Assembly: GCA_000818945.1 (NCBI GenBank)
Contig: KN805425.1
Span: 127,479-191,478 of the forward strand
DNA: 64,000 bases
Direction: 5' to 3'
Source of the DNA: Schizochytrium sp. CCTCC M209059
Taxonomy: Eukaryota > Sar > Bigyra > Thraustochytrida > Thraustochytriidae
In this document: piece after piece, positions 21,901 through 31,089 of the stretch
Position numbering within the stretch: position 1 is the stretch's first letter
How the letters are laid out: every line of letters begins with the position of its first letter
The notes under the pieces: model-generated
What the model saw: the letters and a program-made list of their open reading frames with translations, nothing else
What the model was told of the DNA's origin: nothing
The model's database searches: none
Position numbers and translations under genes: made by a program

Positions 21901-22440
21901 GCGACGCTCATCAGCCTCGCGGCGTCGTTGGTGGTCGACAAAGACCTGCCAAGCGCGCAAGCCGCGACGCAGGCGTCTTTTAATGTACAATTCCATGCCC
22001 TGGTGGATGACCTCGGCTGCCCGGGCGCGCTGGTTGAGTCCGCGCTCAATGCTTGCCATGTTAGCGTAGAGTGCGTCGCGAAGACGTTGTTCTTGTCTGC
22101 GAAAAGCAAGAATCCGAGCTTGATCTCGTCTGGCATCCTCTGGTCCATTTGGCATTGTGATTCCGCCCGAGGCTGGCATCGCGCCTGATCGTGATGGTCC
22201 TCTTCGCGTTGAAGTGCCAGGGACCTGCATCGCAAGACGCAACTGTGAAGCCGTCACGAGCCCAGGGGCGGCTCTTGACAGGGCTTTTCGGACGACATCT
22301 TCGCGCGTCAAAATATCTACGGGCACGCTGTGCTCTTCCTCTTGCAACTCCTTTCTAGTGTGCTCTTGCGCGGTTTTGGTCTCTGCATCTCTGCGAAAGG
22401 CCACGCGTCGAGACCGATCCTTTTGCGAAGGAACGAACAT
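18937..22440 (-). CDS. IQ-motif, WW and double B-box zinc-finger protein
   Basis: A 1167-residue protein. Residues about 100-700 are very rich in Arg, Ala and Trp and contain many IQ-like repeats (for example AATKIQAAARGFRARK, AKRIQAFVRGYLAR, ATTIQCAYRSAKARY), so calmodulin or myosin-light-chain-type partners are likely. A WW-like module sits near 750-775 (SDIYFYHSGYGASQWEAP). Two B-box-like zinc fingers follow: one at about 870-912 (CTLC...CKVC...CFPCFLTSH) and one at about 943-980 (CTEC...CDQC...CRPCFDELH). A second WW-like stretch (FRWEEYFNEETHQPQYFN) and a C-terminal coiled coil end the protein. The frame extends to 22446 at TTG; the first ATG is 22440. Similar IQ/B-box proteins occur in flagellated protists. 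A cytoskeletal or ciliary role is inference. Confidence 0.82.
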   Translation of the reverse strand: MFVPSQKDRSRRVAFRRDAETKTAQEHTRKELQEEEHSVPVDILTREDVVRKALSRAAPGLVTASQLRLAMQVPGTSTRRGPSRSGAMPASGGITMPNGPEDARRDQARILAFRRQEQRLRDALYANMASIERGLNQRARAAEVIHQGMELYIKRRLRRGLRAWQVFVDHQRRREADERRKVRALLLKWSALRMRSALCRWKSQIDRKRKAERAAMVAAASLVQRVWRGHLALDRVAKMRLAQNRERKVTLTLAYALRRTTWARHTRDELEEHARERAKWLAENPPIPEKKSRLRLKRRKRQRKKRPLSPLPVSESSDEDNCSISTEIADQEAGEAMNRILEILEEKERRERQAAEALAAARAAALAEQTLRCIMQELCEAVETSVECERALARVLGAVEIRHERARTIQHWIRGRFERSRFLRLRASAICVETAWRSARAARAYRAMVSRVTVLQAFFRGCLARMRLAAAHSNALLVQCWIRKQLAIKHLQKLRREKKEMELRIARERVMEAKKQRRRNAAATKIQAAARGFRARKKWAAQRVGAKRIQAFVRGYLARCVIARLHARAVDIQRVFRGAWGRHRAQSRFAALVQIQAFLRRCVVRLWVARRHGNATTIQCAYRSAKARYAAHLRRTIQQGEAEHYGCTELQRLWRGVQTRANIALRKRSEAEARVREEYQTAYKSERLQEAWKRALKEQLEGEKDVSAFCEERSEEHVELIELRTKEQDKADQELASWQRITPEVDGAIDGSDIYFYHSGYGASQWEAPEGFYAPEWDAQRKAYWSEPPDPNELRALNAGWMRIPSQDRRRVEYYNTWTGELSRVMPAGFQETRMYGGGGGSDPLKGGDCLVEDVFDADDDLLREDEVIESILLCTLCRVAQADRRCKVCGPRLPYCFPCFLTSHTFGTWRVHETEIIKDADEDMELERWEEPAKVLPEEDVAQCTECRFAEATLICDQCGDQMCRPCFDELHAKGARKEHTWTEFNGFRWEEYFNEETHQPQYFNTETKEFTDECPLELMFGPDRHEYLQRMAKEKKAAAEAQRLAELTEEVEMLKEFREKSIAKDLELLKLQEEHNRAKSKTRKLAKFIAPSLVNDDVFEENKLEKPKPKKTAEELEEEATLRAIRERRKTRRTQGIFGGGRRSKLAREMSQDPAYLKKLLNGKK

Positions 22441-22774
22441 GCGCAATCGGGCACGTACTACGTGCGTATGAATGGACGAGTGAGTGTCCCTATCGACGCA
22501 AATGTAGCACAGCGTAAGGGATCAAGACACGGACAGTTCTGAAGTTGCACAAGCACTAGTGGGCGAGAAAGCGTACGGACAGACAGGCCTCTCTCCTTCC
22601 TTCTTCTCGTCACTCGCCTGCCCGCCCCCCTGCCCTGCCGCGCCGCGCCTCCCCCGCTCTTCTATTCTCTCGAAAAGCGCCCCTCGAGACTATGCCTGCT
22701 ATTTTCCAACACCAGCAGCAAAAATGTTCGTTGAGGACAAGTCGCCTCTGTCCCATCACCCCGAAAACTCGAAG

Positions 22775-22782
22775 TAGGCCTA
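22775..22782. promoter_or_regulatory. TAGGCCTA palindrome (copy 3)
   Basis: Located 335 bp upstream of the start codon of the IQ-WW-B-box gene, embedded in GTAGGCCTAGG. It lies 118 bp from copy 4. Confidence 0.4.
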
Positions 22783-22899
22783 GGTTAAACCTAGTAGATT
22801 TCTAAACTCACCTTTCGCATCATCTTTTCACAGAAAAAGTAAATGCATGGCCTTGGCCAGGCGAAAGCTCTTGGTGCAAGGAGCGAAAGGTCTTCTCTT

Positions 22900-22907
22900 T
22901 AGGCCTA
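22900..22907. promoter_or_regulatory. TAGGCCTA palindrome (copy 4)
   Basis: Located 460 bp upstream of the start codon of the IQ-WW-B-box gene. It is the second copy in the same spacer and the farthest from a start codon among the seven. Confidence 0.35.
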
Positions 22908-22949
22908 TTGCTTGTTTACTTTTATTTAGTCGCGTTTATTTTTTGCGGC

Positions 22950-23037
22950 GCAGTACAGTGCAGTGCAGTGTTATGGGCTGCAAAGCAATGTAATAATGCA
23001 ATGCAGTGTACAGCAATGGAATGCAATGGAATGCAGT
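22950..23037. repeat. Degenerate TGCAGTG/TGCAATG repeat
   Basis: Short imperfect repeats of CAGTG, GCAATG and GGAATG run up to the stop codon of the Las1 gene. They probably fall in its 3' UTR. Confidence 0.6.
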
Positions 23038-23039
23038 GC

Positions 23040-24593
23040 TCATTGGGCGCGTAGTCTTTTGCGCGCGCGTGTCAGGATGTCGTCGAGATCTGCCTCTCGC
23101 TCCGCATCTTGTTGGGCCAGCATTGCGTCTTCACGAGTGCGGACCATCTCGTCGCTTTCATTCAACGTGCCATCCTCCTCAACGTCGCTGTCGCCCACAT
23201 TCCCGGCGGCCTTACTATGTACATCGGAGAACGGGTCACTCTCGCCGGACGAGAGAAAGGCGCGCTCAAGATCCTCGAGAGATGGCAATGGTGGGTTTGC
23301 GTTGGCTGCATGACGAAGCGCCGGGGCCGCCTTGCCAAATTTGAGACGCAGCAGCGAAACTGCCTTAATTACCGCAGCTTCTTTGGCCTCGAAGGCTTCG
23401 CCTACCAAAGCAGGAAGGAGAGCACCAACGAGGCGTTGTGACCATGTATCTGCCTCGAGCATGGCGAAGCGAAGCGCAGGCAATAGACCCACTCGGTCCT
23501 GCACTCGTGCAGGCGCGGGGCTCAGCATATCGTCCATTTCAGTCTTGGACCATCGAAGAGGATGAACGTCCATCATGCAGCGCCCCTCCTCGGTGACGCC
23601 AGCGAGAGAGTCGTCAGAGAGGCCGTGCCAGCGCCGACTTAAGAGGTACGTCGCCCAGCGCAAAGCGCGCTCCTTTTGCTTTTTGGTCGCTGACGAACCC
23701 GGGGTGCAGATCGCACTACAGAGCTCTGCAATCAGGGAACCAGCAAACCCATTTCGCGTTCCATCGCTAATGCCTGCCAAGACGCGCTCCCAGAGAAGGA
23801 ATCGGTTCAATGTCTTTTTCGAATCGAGGCGGTCGTCGATGTCAATCAAGGTTGCACAGAGCGCCGGGATCACTTCTGTATCGACGAACCGCCCCGGCAC
23901 GTCGACAAGAAGATGGTCGACCGTCTCGTCAATCTCATCATAGTCCGGATCATCCCCGGCTTCGGCAATGAGAGCAGAAAGCTTTTCGAGAGTCTGTCGC
24001 GTTCGTCGACCAATCTCGGCAGCGCCTTTCCTTGCGTCTGCAATTTTCCTGGCCTGAGCAGCCCAGTAATTCTCAAGCAGCCATTGCATGAGCGCATCGA
24101 TCGCGAGACGAAGCATCTCCAGAGACGGGAGAACGTTATCGTGCGTGGCCGTGTGGCGCACGTCTACCAGCCAACGAGGCAACTCCGCTTTGGAGGCGAG
24201 TTCCAAGATCGATTGCGCATATTGACCTTTCTGCAGCGGGTCAACGACAAAGTTGACCCCGCGAACGACTGCCATCGCATATGCCAGACGACTCTGCCTT
24301 GTCGAGGAAGGCCCCTCATGGTCCAGGAGAATCGCCTGGAGGACCTCGAGGGTCGCCAAGACCCGAGGCGGTACGCCATCCGTGCCTGTGCGCATGACCC
24401 ATTCTTCGAGTTTATCAGCTGCCCCGCGCCACTGATGTACGCGTTCGTCTGCGCCGGCAGCAACGTCGGCCGCGCCTCGACGCGGCACGCACGGGCAGTC
24501 TTCGCCGTCTGCGCCAAAGATGGCCCCAAAGACCTCGGTCCACTCGGACCAGTCGCGCCAGGCGCACCGCACCGCGCTCACAGCGCCCGGCAT
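23040..24593 (-). CDS. LAS1: Las1 pre-rRNA ITS2 endoribonuclease
   Basis: A 517-residue Las1-family protein. Las1 is the HEPN endonuclease that cleaves ITS2 during 60S ribosome assembly, acting with the Grc3 kinase in the nucleolus. The N-terminal Las1 domain (about 10-165) shows WSEWTEVFGAIFGA, a variable insert, TLEVLQAILLDHEG, RLAYAMAVVRGVNFVVDPLQ, LPRWLVDVRHTATHDNVLPS and WLLENYW. The catalytic HEPN motif RHTATH is intact near residues 146-151. The C-terminal part is less conserved, as usual in the family, and ends in a Lys/Arg-rich RARKRLRAQ. The open frame extends to 24734 only through a TTG; the first ATG is 24593. Confidence 0.9.
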   Translation of the reverse strand: MPGAVSAVRCAWRDWSEWTEVFGAIFGADGEDCPCVPRRGAADVAAGADERVHQWRGAADKLEEWVMRTGTDGVPPRVLATLEVLQAILLDHEGPSSTRQSRLAYAMAVVRGVNFVVDPLQKGQYAQSILELASKAELPRWLVDVRHTATHDNVLPSLEMLRLAIDALMQWLLENYWAAQARKIADARKGAAEIGRRTRQTLEKLSALIAEAGDDPDYDEIDETVDHLLVDVPGRFVDTEVIPALCATLIDIDDRLDSKKTLNRFLLWERVLAGISDGTRNGFAGSLIAELCSAICTPGSSATKKQKERALRWATYLLSRRWHGLSDDSLAGVTEEGRCMMDVHPLRWSKTEMDDMLSPAPARVQDRVGLLPALRFAMLEADTWSQRLVGALLPALVGEAFEAKEAAVIKAVSLLRLKFGKAAPALRHAANANPPLPSLEDLERAFLSSGESDPFSDVHSKAAGNVGDSDVEEDGTLNESDEMVRTREDAMLAQQDAEREADLDDILTRARKRLRAQ

Positions 24594-25101
24594 CTCTCCG
24601 CGCGTGCTGCACCAGCGCGTGCGCTGCCCGCCCGCTGCCCGCTCCTCGCTGGCTCGCTCGCTCGCTGTGCCCGCCCGCCCGCTGCCCGACCTGGCCCGCG
24701 CTGCTCGCACGATGGTGATTTGGGGGCCAGCCAACCAAGTGCCGCGACGGGACTGCGTGCTTCAGTCCCGCATCCTCTCCTCTCGACGAAGAGTGGTGCG
24801 TACCACGGTACTACAAAACCACAAGGACCATCCGACCCGCCACGCTACTCGCCACGCTACACGCCATGCCACGCCATGGTTATTGGTACACAAGAGAGGA
24901 CTAGGGTGTATGAACGCGCGCGCTTTTGATTCTTTTGAGTCAAAAATGGTTCGACAAGACACATGTCGCGAGATCCCGAATGACTTCTTGCTCCTCTTTC
25001 GTGGCACACGAGGACATGAAGTCCAAAAGATGAGACCAATGATGGCGTAAAAAGGTGATACTATCCATAGACTCTCTCAAGGAAATGTTCGCGTTCGTTT
25101 T
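24594..25101. other. Upstream region of LAS1 and 3' side of the TTLL gene
   Basis: This 508-bp spacer contains GCTCGCTCGCTCGCTG near 24654-24670, and repeated CGCCACGCTAC/CGCCATGCCACGCC units at about 24838-24877. No gene is recognised. It should hold the LAS1 promoter. Confidence 0.45.
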
Positions 25102-26891
25102 TCAAAGCTTTACATTGCAACCTTCGGCGAGGTACTCAAGCCCACGGGATCCTAGTCCGACAGCCGTGGACTTTGCATTTTGCCCACTAGCGCCTTGTCG
25201 CTTAGCAGCCGCGATTTTGACGCCCCGCTCCTGCCTAAGGATGCGTTTAATAGATTCATGCTCTGGGGTGTTTGGACACAGCAGGTGGTAGCCTCCTCGC
25301 TCCTCTGGCTCTTCACCGAGGCTGCGTGGCCGCCGCCCACGGAAAATTGCGGTGAGCTCACGATTGAGCCGCTGGCGCTCCGACTCTCGCGACGAAGTCG
25401 TCTGTTTAAAGGGTCGGAGGCGGCTATGCGCCATTTCAGCTTGCCTGCGCTGCAAAACTTCAAGCAACACGGCGCGGTCAAAACTCATTGGATTGACGAG
25501 CCGCAGAGTGTCCGCAATGAGCTTACGCTTAATTTTACTGTCGAGCTGATTCTCCTGCGCCAGAGACGGGCTCGAGTTGACCTCGATGAGCCATGGTCGC
25601 ACGTTTTCATCCAAAAGAACATCATAGCCAAAGAGCTCAAAGCTGTTGGGATCATTGTCCATGCTTTGGTCGCAACACACTAGACTCTTGAGAATGAGCT
25701 GCTTGATTGCCGACTGAATTTTCTCCACATCAAGCCCTTGTGCGCCGAGGCGCCGCCATAAATAAGACAAGCTCAGCTTGGTGCCGCCAGCCTCGTCAAT
25801 CTCGGCCTGGTGCCGAGAAATTGAAGCTGCCGTCGCTTTGGTCCCTGCGCCGTTTGGCCCCATCTTCTGAATGGAGCTGTTGGTCAGGTGAATAAAGAGG
25901 TTGTGGATATCGATGGAGGCGGAAGAGTACTTGTGCGTACAAACTCGCACAAATCCTTCGTCGTAGATCCATGCTTCCAGCGGTTGAAATGAAGTGACCA
26001 AGACATATATGCGCAAGTCAAACTTGTAGCCGTCCAGGAGCATTGGATTTGACACATAACGCTGAATAATCACGCTTTGGCCGTAGCAAACATCCCCAAT
26101 GTCAGAAACGAGCGAAATGCCGCGGCCGCGTGATAAGCCCACAGGTTTCATAATCCAAAAATTGCCGTCAGGTTCTTGCTCACCATACTTTGCGAAAGCA
26201 TCGACAAATTGGAGATACTCCTTGGGCAAGATGAAAGTGTCCGGCAAAAGTTCAAACTCGTGCGAGAGAAACTTGCTCATGCTTCGGTAACGCTGCAGCT
26301 CTTTCTTAAGCAGGTCTTTCCGTGTCAATGTGCGTGCAGTGCGAAAATGATTGACGCGCTGCCAGCGCAATAGTGTCTCGCGATTGATTTTGGGCTTGCT
26401 CCAGGTCCAGAGCAAATTCCACACAGCGCCAGCCCATTGCGGGAGCAGTGTCATTGGCGTGCGAGCTGTGAGAGCGACCTTCTTGCTCATTTCACCTGTA
26501 GATTCGCGTAACTTGCTCTCCACGAGACTTCCGCTGTCCTCAACTCCTAACGTGTCCAGTTTTAGCCCGGCATCTCGTACGATATTAAATACTTCGTGCC
26601 GTGACTTGGATAATACGCGGAAAAAACGGTTTGCGCTCATCTCGAGCCATTGCGTCGAGTCTTCCGGGCACAGTTCGAGCGCAAGAGCCTTGTTTGTCTG
26701 AGAGAATGTTTCAATGGTATGCGCAAGAACGTCGTTGAGTACCTGCGCCCTGTTGGCCTTGCGGAGATCTTGAGATGCGGAAACGCTGAAAATATCGCCA
26801 AAGCAAGTAAAATGATCAGAGTAATCCACCACAAGTCCACCCAAACCCTCAAGAACGCGCTGGCATTCAGTTTGCTCGCGAATCAGACTCG

Positions 26892-26925
<34 letters not shown>

Positions 26926-29523
26926 AGTATCATCATCATCAACAAGCTTGACCTCAGAATTGTTTGCTGGCTCCTCCTCGTTCTCCTGGTTCCCCGCTTC
27001 CTCTACCCGTGACGACGGTGTTGCTCTGAGAGGTGTTGGATTTTGGGACGCTGTTCCAGAAGCATCCTCATGAACTTTAAGAGCTCCGTCTGAAGATGCC
27101 GTGCGAACAGGACGCGGGTCACAAGGGTTTTTGCTTATGTTTTCCGTCGAGACTCGCTTCGTCACACGAAGAGCGTTCGGTGTAGAGAGGACTTTGCCTC
27201 GCGCCTGCCGAGAGCGTTGCTTTGTTCTCTCCCTTTCCATTGCTGTCCCGACGCAAAGTGTGACGCAGTCGTTTTCCTCTTCCTCGTCATTCCCGTCGTC
27301 ATCGATGGACACTGCAAATGCAGAGAGATCAACTTCCATGTCATGTCTCACATTTGCCATATCCTGTTTCAGCTGATCAAGCAAGGCCTCCTTTTGCGAA
27401 AGAGTAGACCGAGCACTTTGCTGTCCCTGCGACCGAGTTGACCTCGCGCTTGGCAGGTTCTCCGAAAGACTCTCTTGAGTGTCTTCTCTTCGACGAGACC
27501 TGATTCTATGTCGACTTGGCCGAGGAGAAGACGTATCCGTCACGTCAAGCTTTTCTGGAGCTTGTGACAAGAGCAGTTCCTGTGCTGTCTGTAATGCCGG
27601 CGAGACTTGAGCTTTGGCTTTGACGTCAGCGGCGCCAACAGCTTCCGTCGACAAATTCTTGACTGGGCTGCTCGCGATCGCCGAAACAGGTGAGATTTGA
27701 TCCAGGCGTCCGGGAGAGAAAGGATAAATATGCACTCCATTGGAAAGTGATGCTGGAGAATCTGGCGCACGTTCGAATTTTGCCGAGGCACGTTGCTGCT
27801 GTTCAGGCGCGTCAATTTCCGTCTTGTCCTGATCTAGAGAGATTCTGAGCCCCGAGAAGTCTCCATTGACCCCGCGTTCATCAAGAGGTTCTTTTGACTC
27901 TGCCGTAGCCTGTGGCGGCGTGATAGATGTACCGAGAGCGTCATCCTCTTTGTCCACAGAGATATCGGATTCATTCCCTTTCTCTCCAGTACCGCCCGAG
28001 TCGTCGAACTGTCCAGAAACTACAGACGCGGAGTCGTCCCCGTCTGATTCTGCATTGATGTCCCTTTCGGTTACAAGATTCGCCCTTACATTTTCAAGAA
28101 CACGAGAGGAGCCTTGTACGTCTTCATTTGCAGCTTTTTCCTCCTCGATGGCCTCTTCGAGCGCCACGACGTCCTCGTCGTCCTCCTCTTCTTCTTCCTC
28201 CCTTCGCCTCCTGGGGGTTTGGGGATTAAAGATGACATCACTCGTGCTTTGAACGTTGCTCTGATTTTCATGTGAGAGACCCGAGTCGACCTTTTTCCGT
28301 CGACGCATCTCTTGAGCCAAAGCCTCGGCACGAGCCACGCGTTCCTGTCTTTCACGCTCCCACCGCACCCGGGAGGCCTCGCGTTCTTTTAAACGCTCCC
28401 GTGCTTCCTGGAGCTTTTCAAGATGTTTGCGCTTTTCTTCACGCCGCTTCTTTTTCGTTTTTGCACGTGCCCTGGCAAGCATGCGAGCGCGCTGCTCTTC
28501 TTGCCGCAGCCGTTTTTCTCTGCGGGAAGACTCCGAAAAGACGACAAAGGTTTTGGCCTCCGCAATAGTGGCCCGTCGGGCTGCCTGGGTCATTTTTTTC
28601 GCTGCAAGATAAGCATTGGCCTCTTTCCCGTCCTCTGCTTGGTTAGACACCTTGAGCTCATGGTCTTTGGGCTCTCGCGCGACAATCTCTTGGCTTCTTC
28701 GGTTGTCAGCTGCACTTGGACCCTCCGGGCTTATTATGCCAGACTTTAGTTCACGCGAGTCAAATTCAAGAGCAGAACTCTCAGAATGCCTAGTATCTTC
28801 GACTTGCGCATTGCAATCCCTTTCTTTGGAGGGAGCAAGTATACTCGTGTGGCTCGTGTAGCTCTTGGTTGTCCTCGAAGAGCTTCTCTCATCTTTTTCG
28901 TGAATGTCGGGTTTTCTTTCAAGGTTAAGTTTGAGTTTGGCCTGAAGGTTTTCCGATGTTCCGCCCGGAACAATATTAAGCTCCGCAATAGCCGGGACGT
29001 GGCCGCTACATAACATTCGTGAGACGCGCTCGGAAGCTTCCAAGGCTTCGAGACGACGTGTAATTTCGCGTTGCTCGCGTCGCGCATATTCCAAGAGTGC
29101 CACTTCGCTCTCGCCCTGCGAGGCGGATGACATACTTGCCATGAGTTCCACAAGTGCCTCTTCTGTATGGACTAAATCATCTATATTCAGCATGTTGATT
29201 TGCTCAAGAGGAAACAAAGGAAAGGATGACCAATCAACACCATCAGCCTGTTGTTTCTGTTTCTGTTGATGTTGTTGTTGTTGTTGTGTCGTGGCAACGT
29301 GCTGGTGGTCCACGTGCTTTGTTGCTGGTGTTGGCGTCAGGGCCCCCGTTGCTCCAACATACGCGACGTGTTCGAACTCTGGCACACTCGTACGGTGAAG
29401 CTCTTCGCGTTCATCGGTGCCAGCAGAGCTATCAATGCACGTGGGCTCTTTCTTCTTTTCTGGCCCTGAGGAGGCAACCATACCTCCAACTCCAGCAAAT
29501 ATAGAACGCCTTCGGCCCTGCAT
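25102..29523 (-). CDS. TTLL-family tubulin polyglutamylase
   Basis: A 1473-residue protein whose C-terminal region (about 1037-1330) is a tubulin-tyrosine-ligase-like ATP-grasp domain. This enzyme family ligates glutamate or other amino acids to tubulin tails. Visible motifs are VNHF...LTRKDLLKKELQRYR, FWIMKPVGLSRGRGISL (ATP-binding Lys), VIIQRYVSNP, GYKFDLRIYVLVTSF, FIHLTNSSIQK and a metal-binding end, VRPWLIEVNSSPSLA. The LTRKDL block and the FDLRIYVL context resemble the TTLL9/TTLL2 branch, but subfamily and specificity are uncertain. The N-terminal 1000 residues are disordered, with a long Arg/Glu/Lys-rich coiled coil (about 330-430) and acidic runs. The frame extends to 29619 at GTG; the first ATG is 29523. 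The gene shares an upstream region with the Sfi1-like gene. Confidence 0.9.
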
Positions 29524-29898
29524 TTGCGCCCCGCAAACACTCTGCAAGCTCTTCGCAAAAAGCAAAGCTACGCGCGTATATCTCCTCTTTTTAGTCAAGC
29601 GTCGTGAGCTAGCTCCCACCCCGCCAGGTGCGTCCGTGGGAGCGAGTCTGCCATACTTGACGTCCCCATGGCCGCAGGCATTGTATGTACTACAAGTACT
29701 ACATGCTTGCCCAACAAAACCTAGCCGTTATGACCAGCTTTTTTTCCTCCGTTTTATAGCCCGTAATTGTCATAATAGTTTATGGGACGATGACCGGGAC
29801 GAAGAAGCCCGATTCCGCAAAATAAATAGACCGAAAGGCGGCATCGCGCGCTGCACAATGCCCGCTATATTCGAAAGAAAGTCACGAGAAAGACACTG
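29524..29898. other. Divergent promoter region
   Basis: A 375-bp spacer between the TTLL gene (minus) and the Sfi1-like gene (plus). It contains ACTACAAGTACTACATG near 29690-29706 and an AAACCTAGCC near 29718. It probably drives both genes. Confidence 0.5.
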
Positions 29899-31029
29899 AT
29901 GCCTCAGCAACGTCAACGCGCTCCACCATGGGAACGTTGGAAGCTCTTTCGTGCGGCATATTTGCTGGCAAGGCCAGGTGCAGTCCGCGACCTTCGGTGG
30001 CGGTGGATGGCTACCGCGGCTGCGGCAAGTGCCGAGGCCAACGAAGCACGCTTCACCGCACTCGCAGGGACACTTCTTGGCGTCAGAGTTGGTGAACATG
30101 CGATTCATGGCCAGCAACTCTCAAGGTTACTGCGAGAAATCTTTGCAGCACTTGTAAGCGAGTCGCGACATGTCGTGGACCTTCGCGAGCTGGTTGTTGC
30201 ACTTGTCATTTTGCATGGCGCAAGTTCGGAGTCAAATGAAAGTGTACGCGACTTTTTATGGCAAATGTACGATGAGCAAAATAGAGGATGGATCTCGAAA
30301 GCGCAGGCGGCAAGCCTGCTCTGGTCTTTGGCCAGCTCGCGACGAAGCGCACATCATCTCGCTAATGCCATGCAAGACTTGAAGACCAAAGTAAAGAGCG
30401 CGGAATTGAAAGAGCTCTTGCCAGACCATTTTTTGAGCATCTGTCGCGTGGATGCCCAATCTCCGCACGATCGCGCGTCGCATGCGCTCAAGGTGGGAAT
30501 CGACCAAGCCCAACAGCTCAAGGGGCGAACAGAGCTACTTCAGACCCAACGTACGGTGCGCCACATGCAGCAATATCGTCTCCGAGCTCGATTCTGCACG
30601 TGGCGCGCCCATGCGCAATATGAACGCATTGTACGGACGAGCATGCGCATTGGACAAACCCACGCTCGACAAAAGGGTGCAGCGAAGGCTTTCGATCGTC
30701 TGCGTGATTATGTGCGCGCGCGCTTATTACTAGCTGGGCAGTCACAACGCGCCAGCGTGCTCGCACAGAGGCACTTGCTACAACGCTCCGTTAGGCAATG
30801 GTTGGCTTGGCGTGTCGACCAGGTTTTTCGAAGGTCTATTCGGCAGCGAGCTTTTACAGCCTCTTATCAAAGAGGCTTCCGTCGTCTCGAACGTGCGGTC
30901 ACGACCTCGCTCTCGATCAAGCTCGAAAAGAGATTTTGGACCTGGCAGAACTTATGGAAGAGAGCCCGGCAAAGAGAGGAGGAGGAGGAGGAGGAAGAGA
31001 AGAAGGGAGAAAAGAGAAGGGCAAAGTAG
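29899..31029 (+). CDS. Sfi1-like repeat protein with EF-hand-like segment
   Basis: A 376-residue basic protein. Residues about 80-150 look like a degenerate EF-hand pair: LRDFLWQMYDE-type helices around YDEQNRGWISKAQAASLLW (the protein reads VRDFLWQMYDE). The loop lacks the full set of calcium ligands. Residues about 190-355 carry repeated Trp-ending helices (ARFCTWRAHAQYERIV, AAKAFDRLRDYV, QRSVRQWLAWRVDQV, KRFWTWQNLWKRA) spaced at roughly 30-35 residues. This is the pattern of Sfi1 centrin-binding repeats. The C terminus is a Glu then Lys/Arg run from GAG repeats. A centriole or basal-body role is inferred from the repeats. The ATG at 29899 is the first in frame. Confidence 0.65.
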   Translation: MPQQRQRAPPWERWKLFRAAYLLARPGAVRDLRWRWMATAAAASAEANEARFTALAGTLLGVRVGEHAIHGQQLSRLLREIFAALVSESRHVVDLRELVVALVILHGASSESNESVRDFLWQMYDEQNRGWISKAQAASLLWSLASSRRSAHHLANAMQDLKTKVKSAELKELLPDHFLSICRVDAQSPHDRASHALKVGIDQAQQLKGRTELLQTQRTVRHMQQYRLRARFCTWRAHAQYERIVRTSMRIGQTHARQKGAAKAFDRLRDYVRARLLLAGQSQRASVLAQRHLLQRSVRQWLAWRVDQVFRRSIRQRAFTASYQRGFRRLERAVTTSLSIKLEKRFWTWQNLWKRARQREEEEEEEEKKGEKRRAK

Positions 31030-31089
31030 AGAAAGAACGAAGAAGAGAAGAAAAGAAGAAAGACGCCGAGACATGCCTTTAACGTTTAC

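Larger units (their letters stand above)
22441..23039. other. Upstream region of the IQ-WW-B-box gene
   Basis: A 599-bp spacer with two TAGGCCTA palindromes (22775 and 22900). A degenerate TGCAGTG/TGCAATG repeat fills about 22950-23037, built of units such as CAGTGCAGTG and GGAATGCAATG. No open reading frame of note. Confidence 0.5.

Noticed and set aside
24594..24734. N-terminal extension of Las1 by 47 residues
   Set aside because: It begins at TTG and reads as Arg/Ala/Ser simple sequence; the first ATG at 24593 directly precedes the conserved Las1 start.
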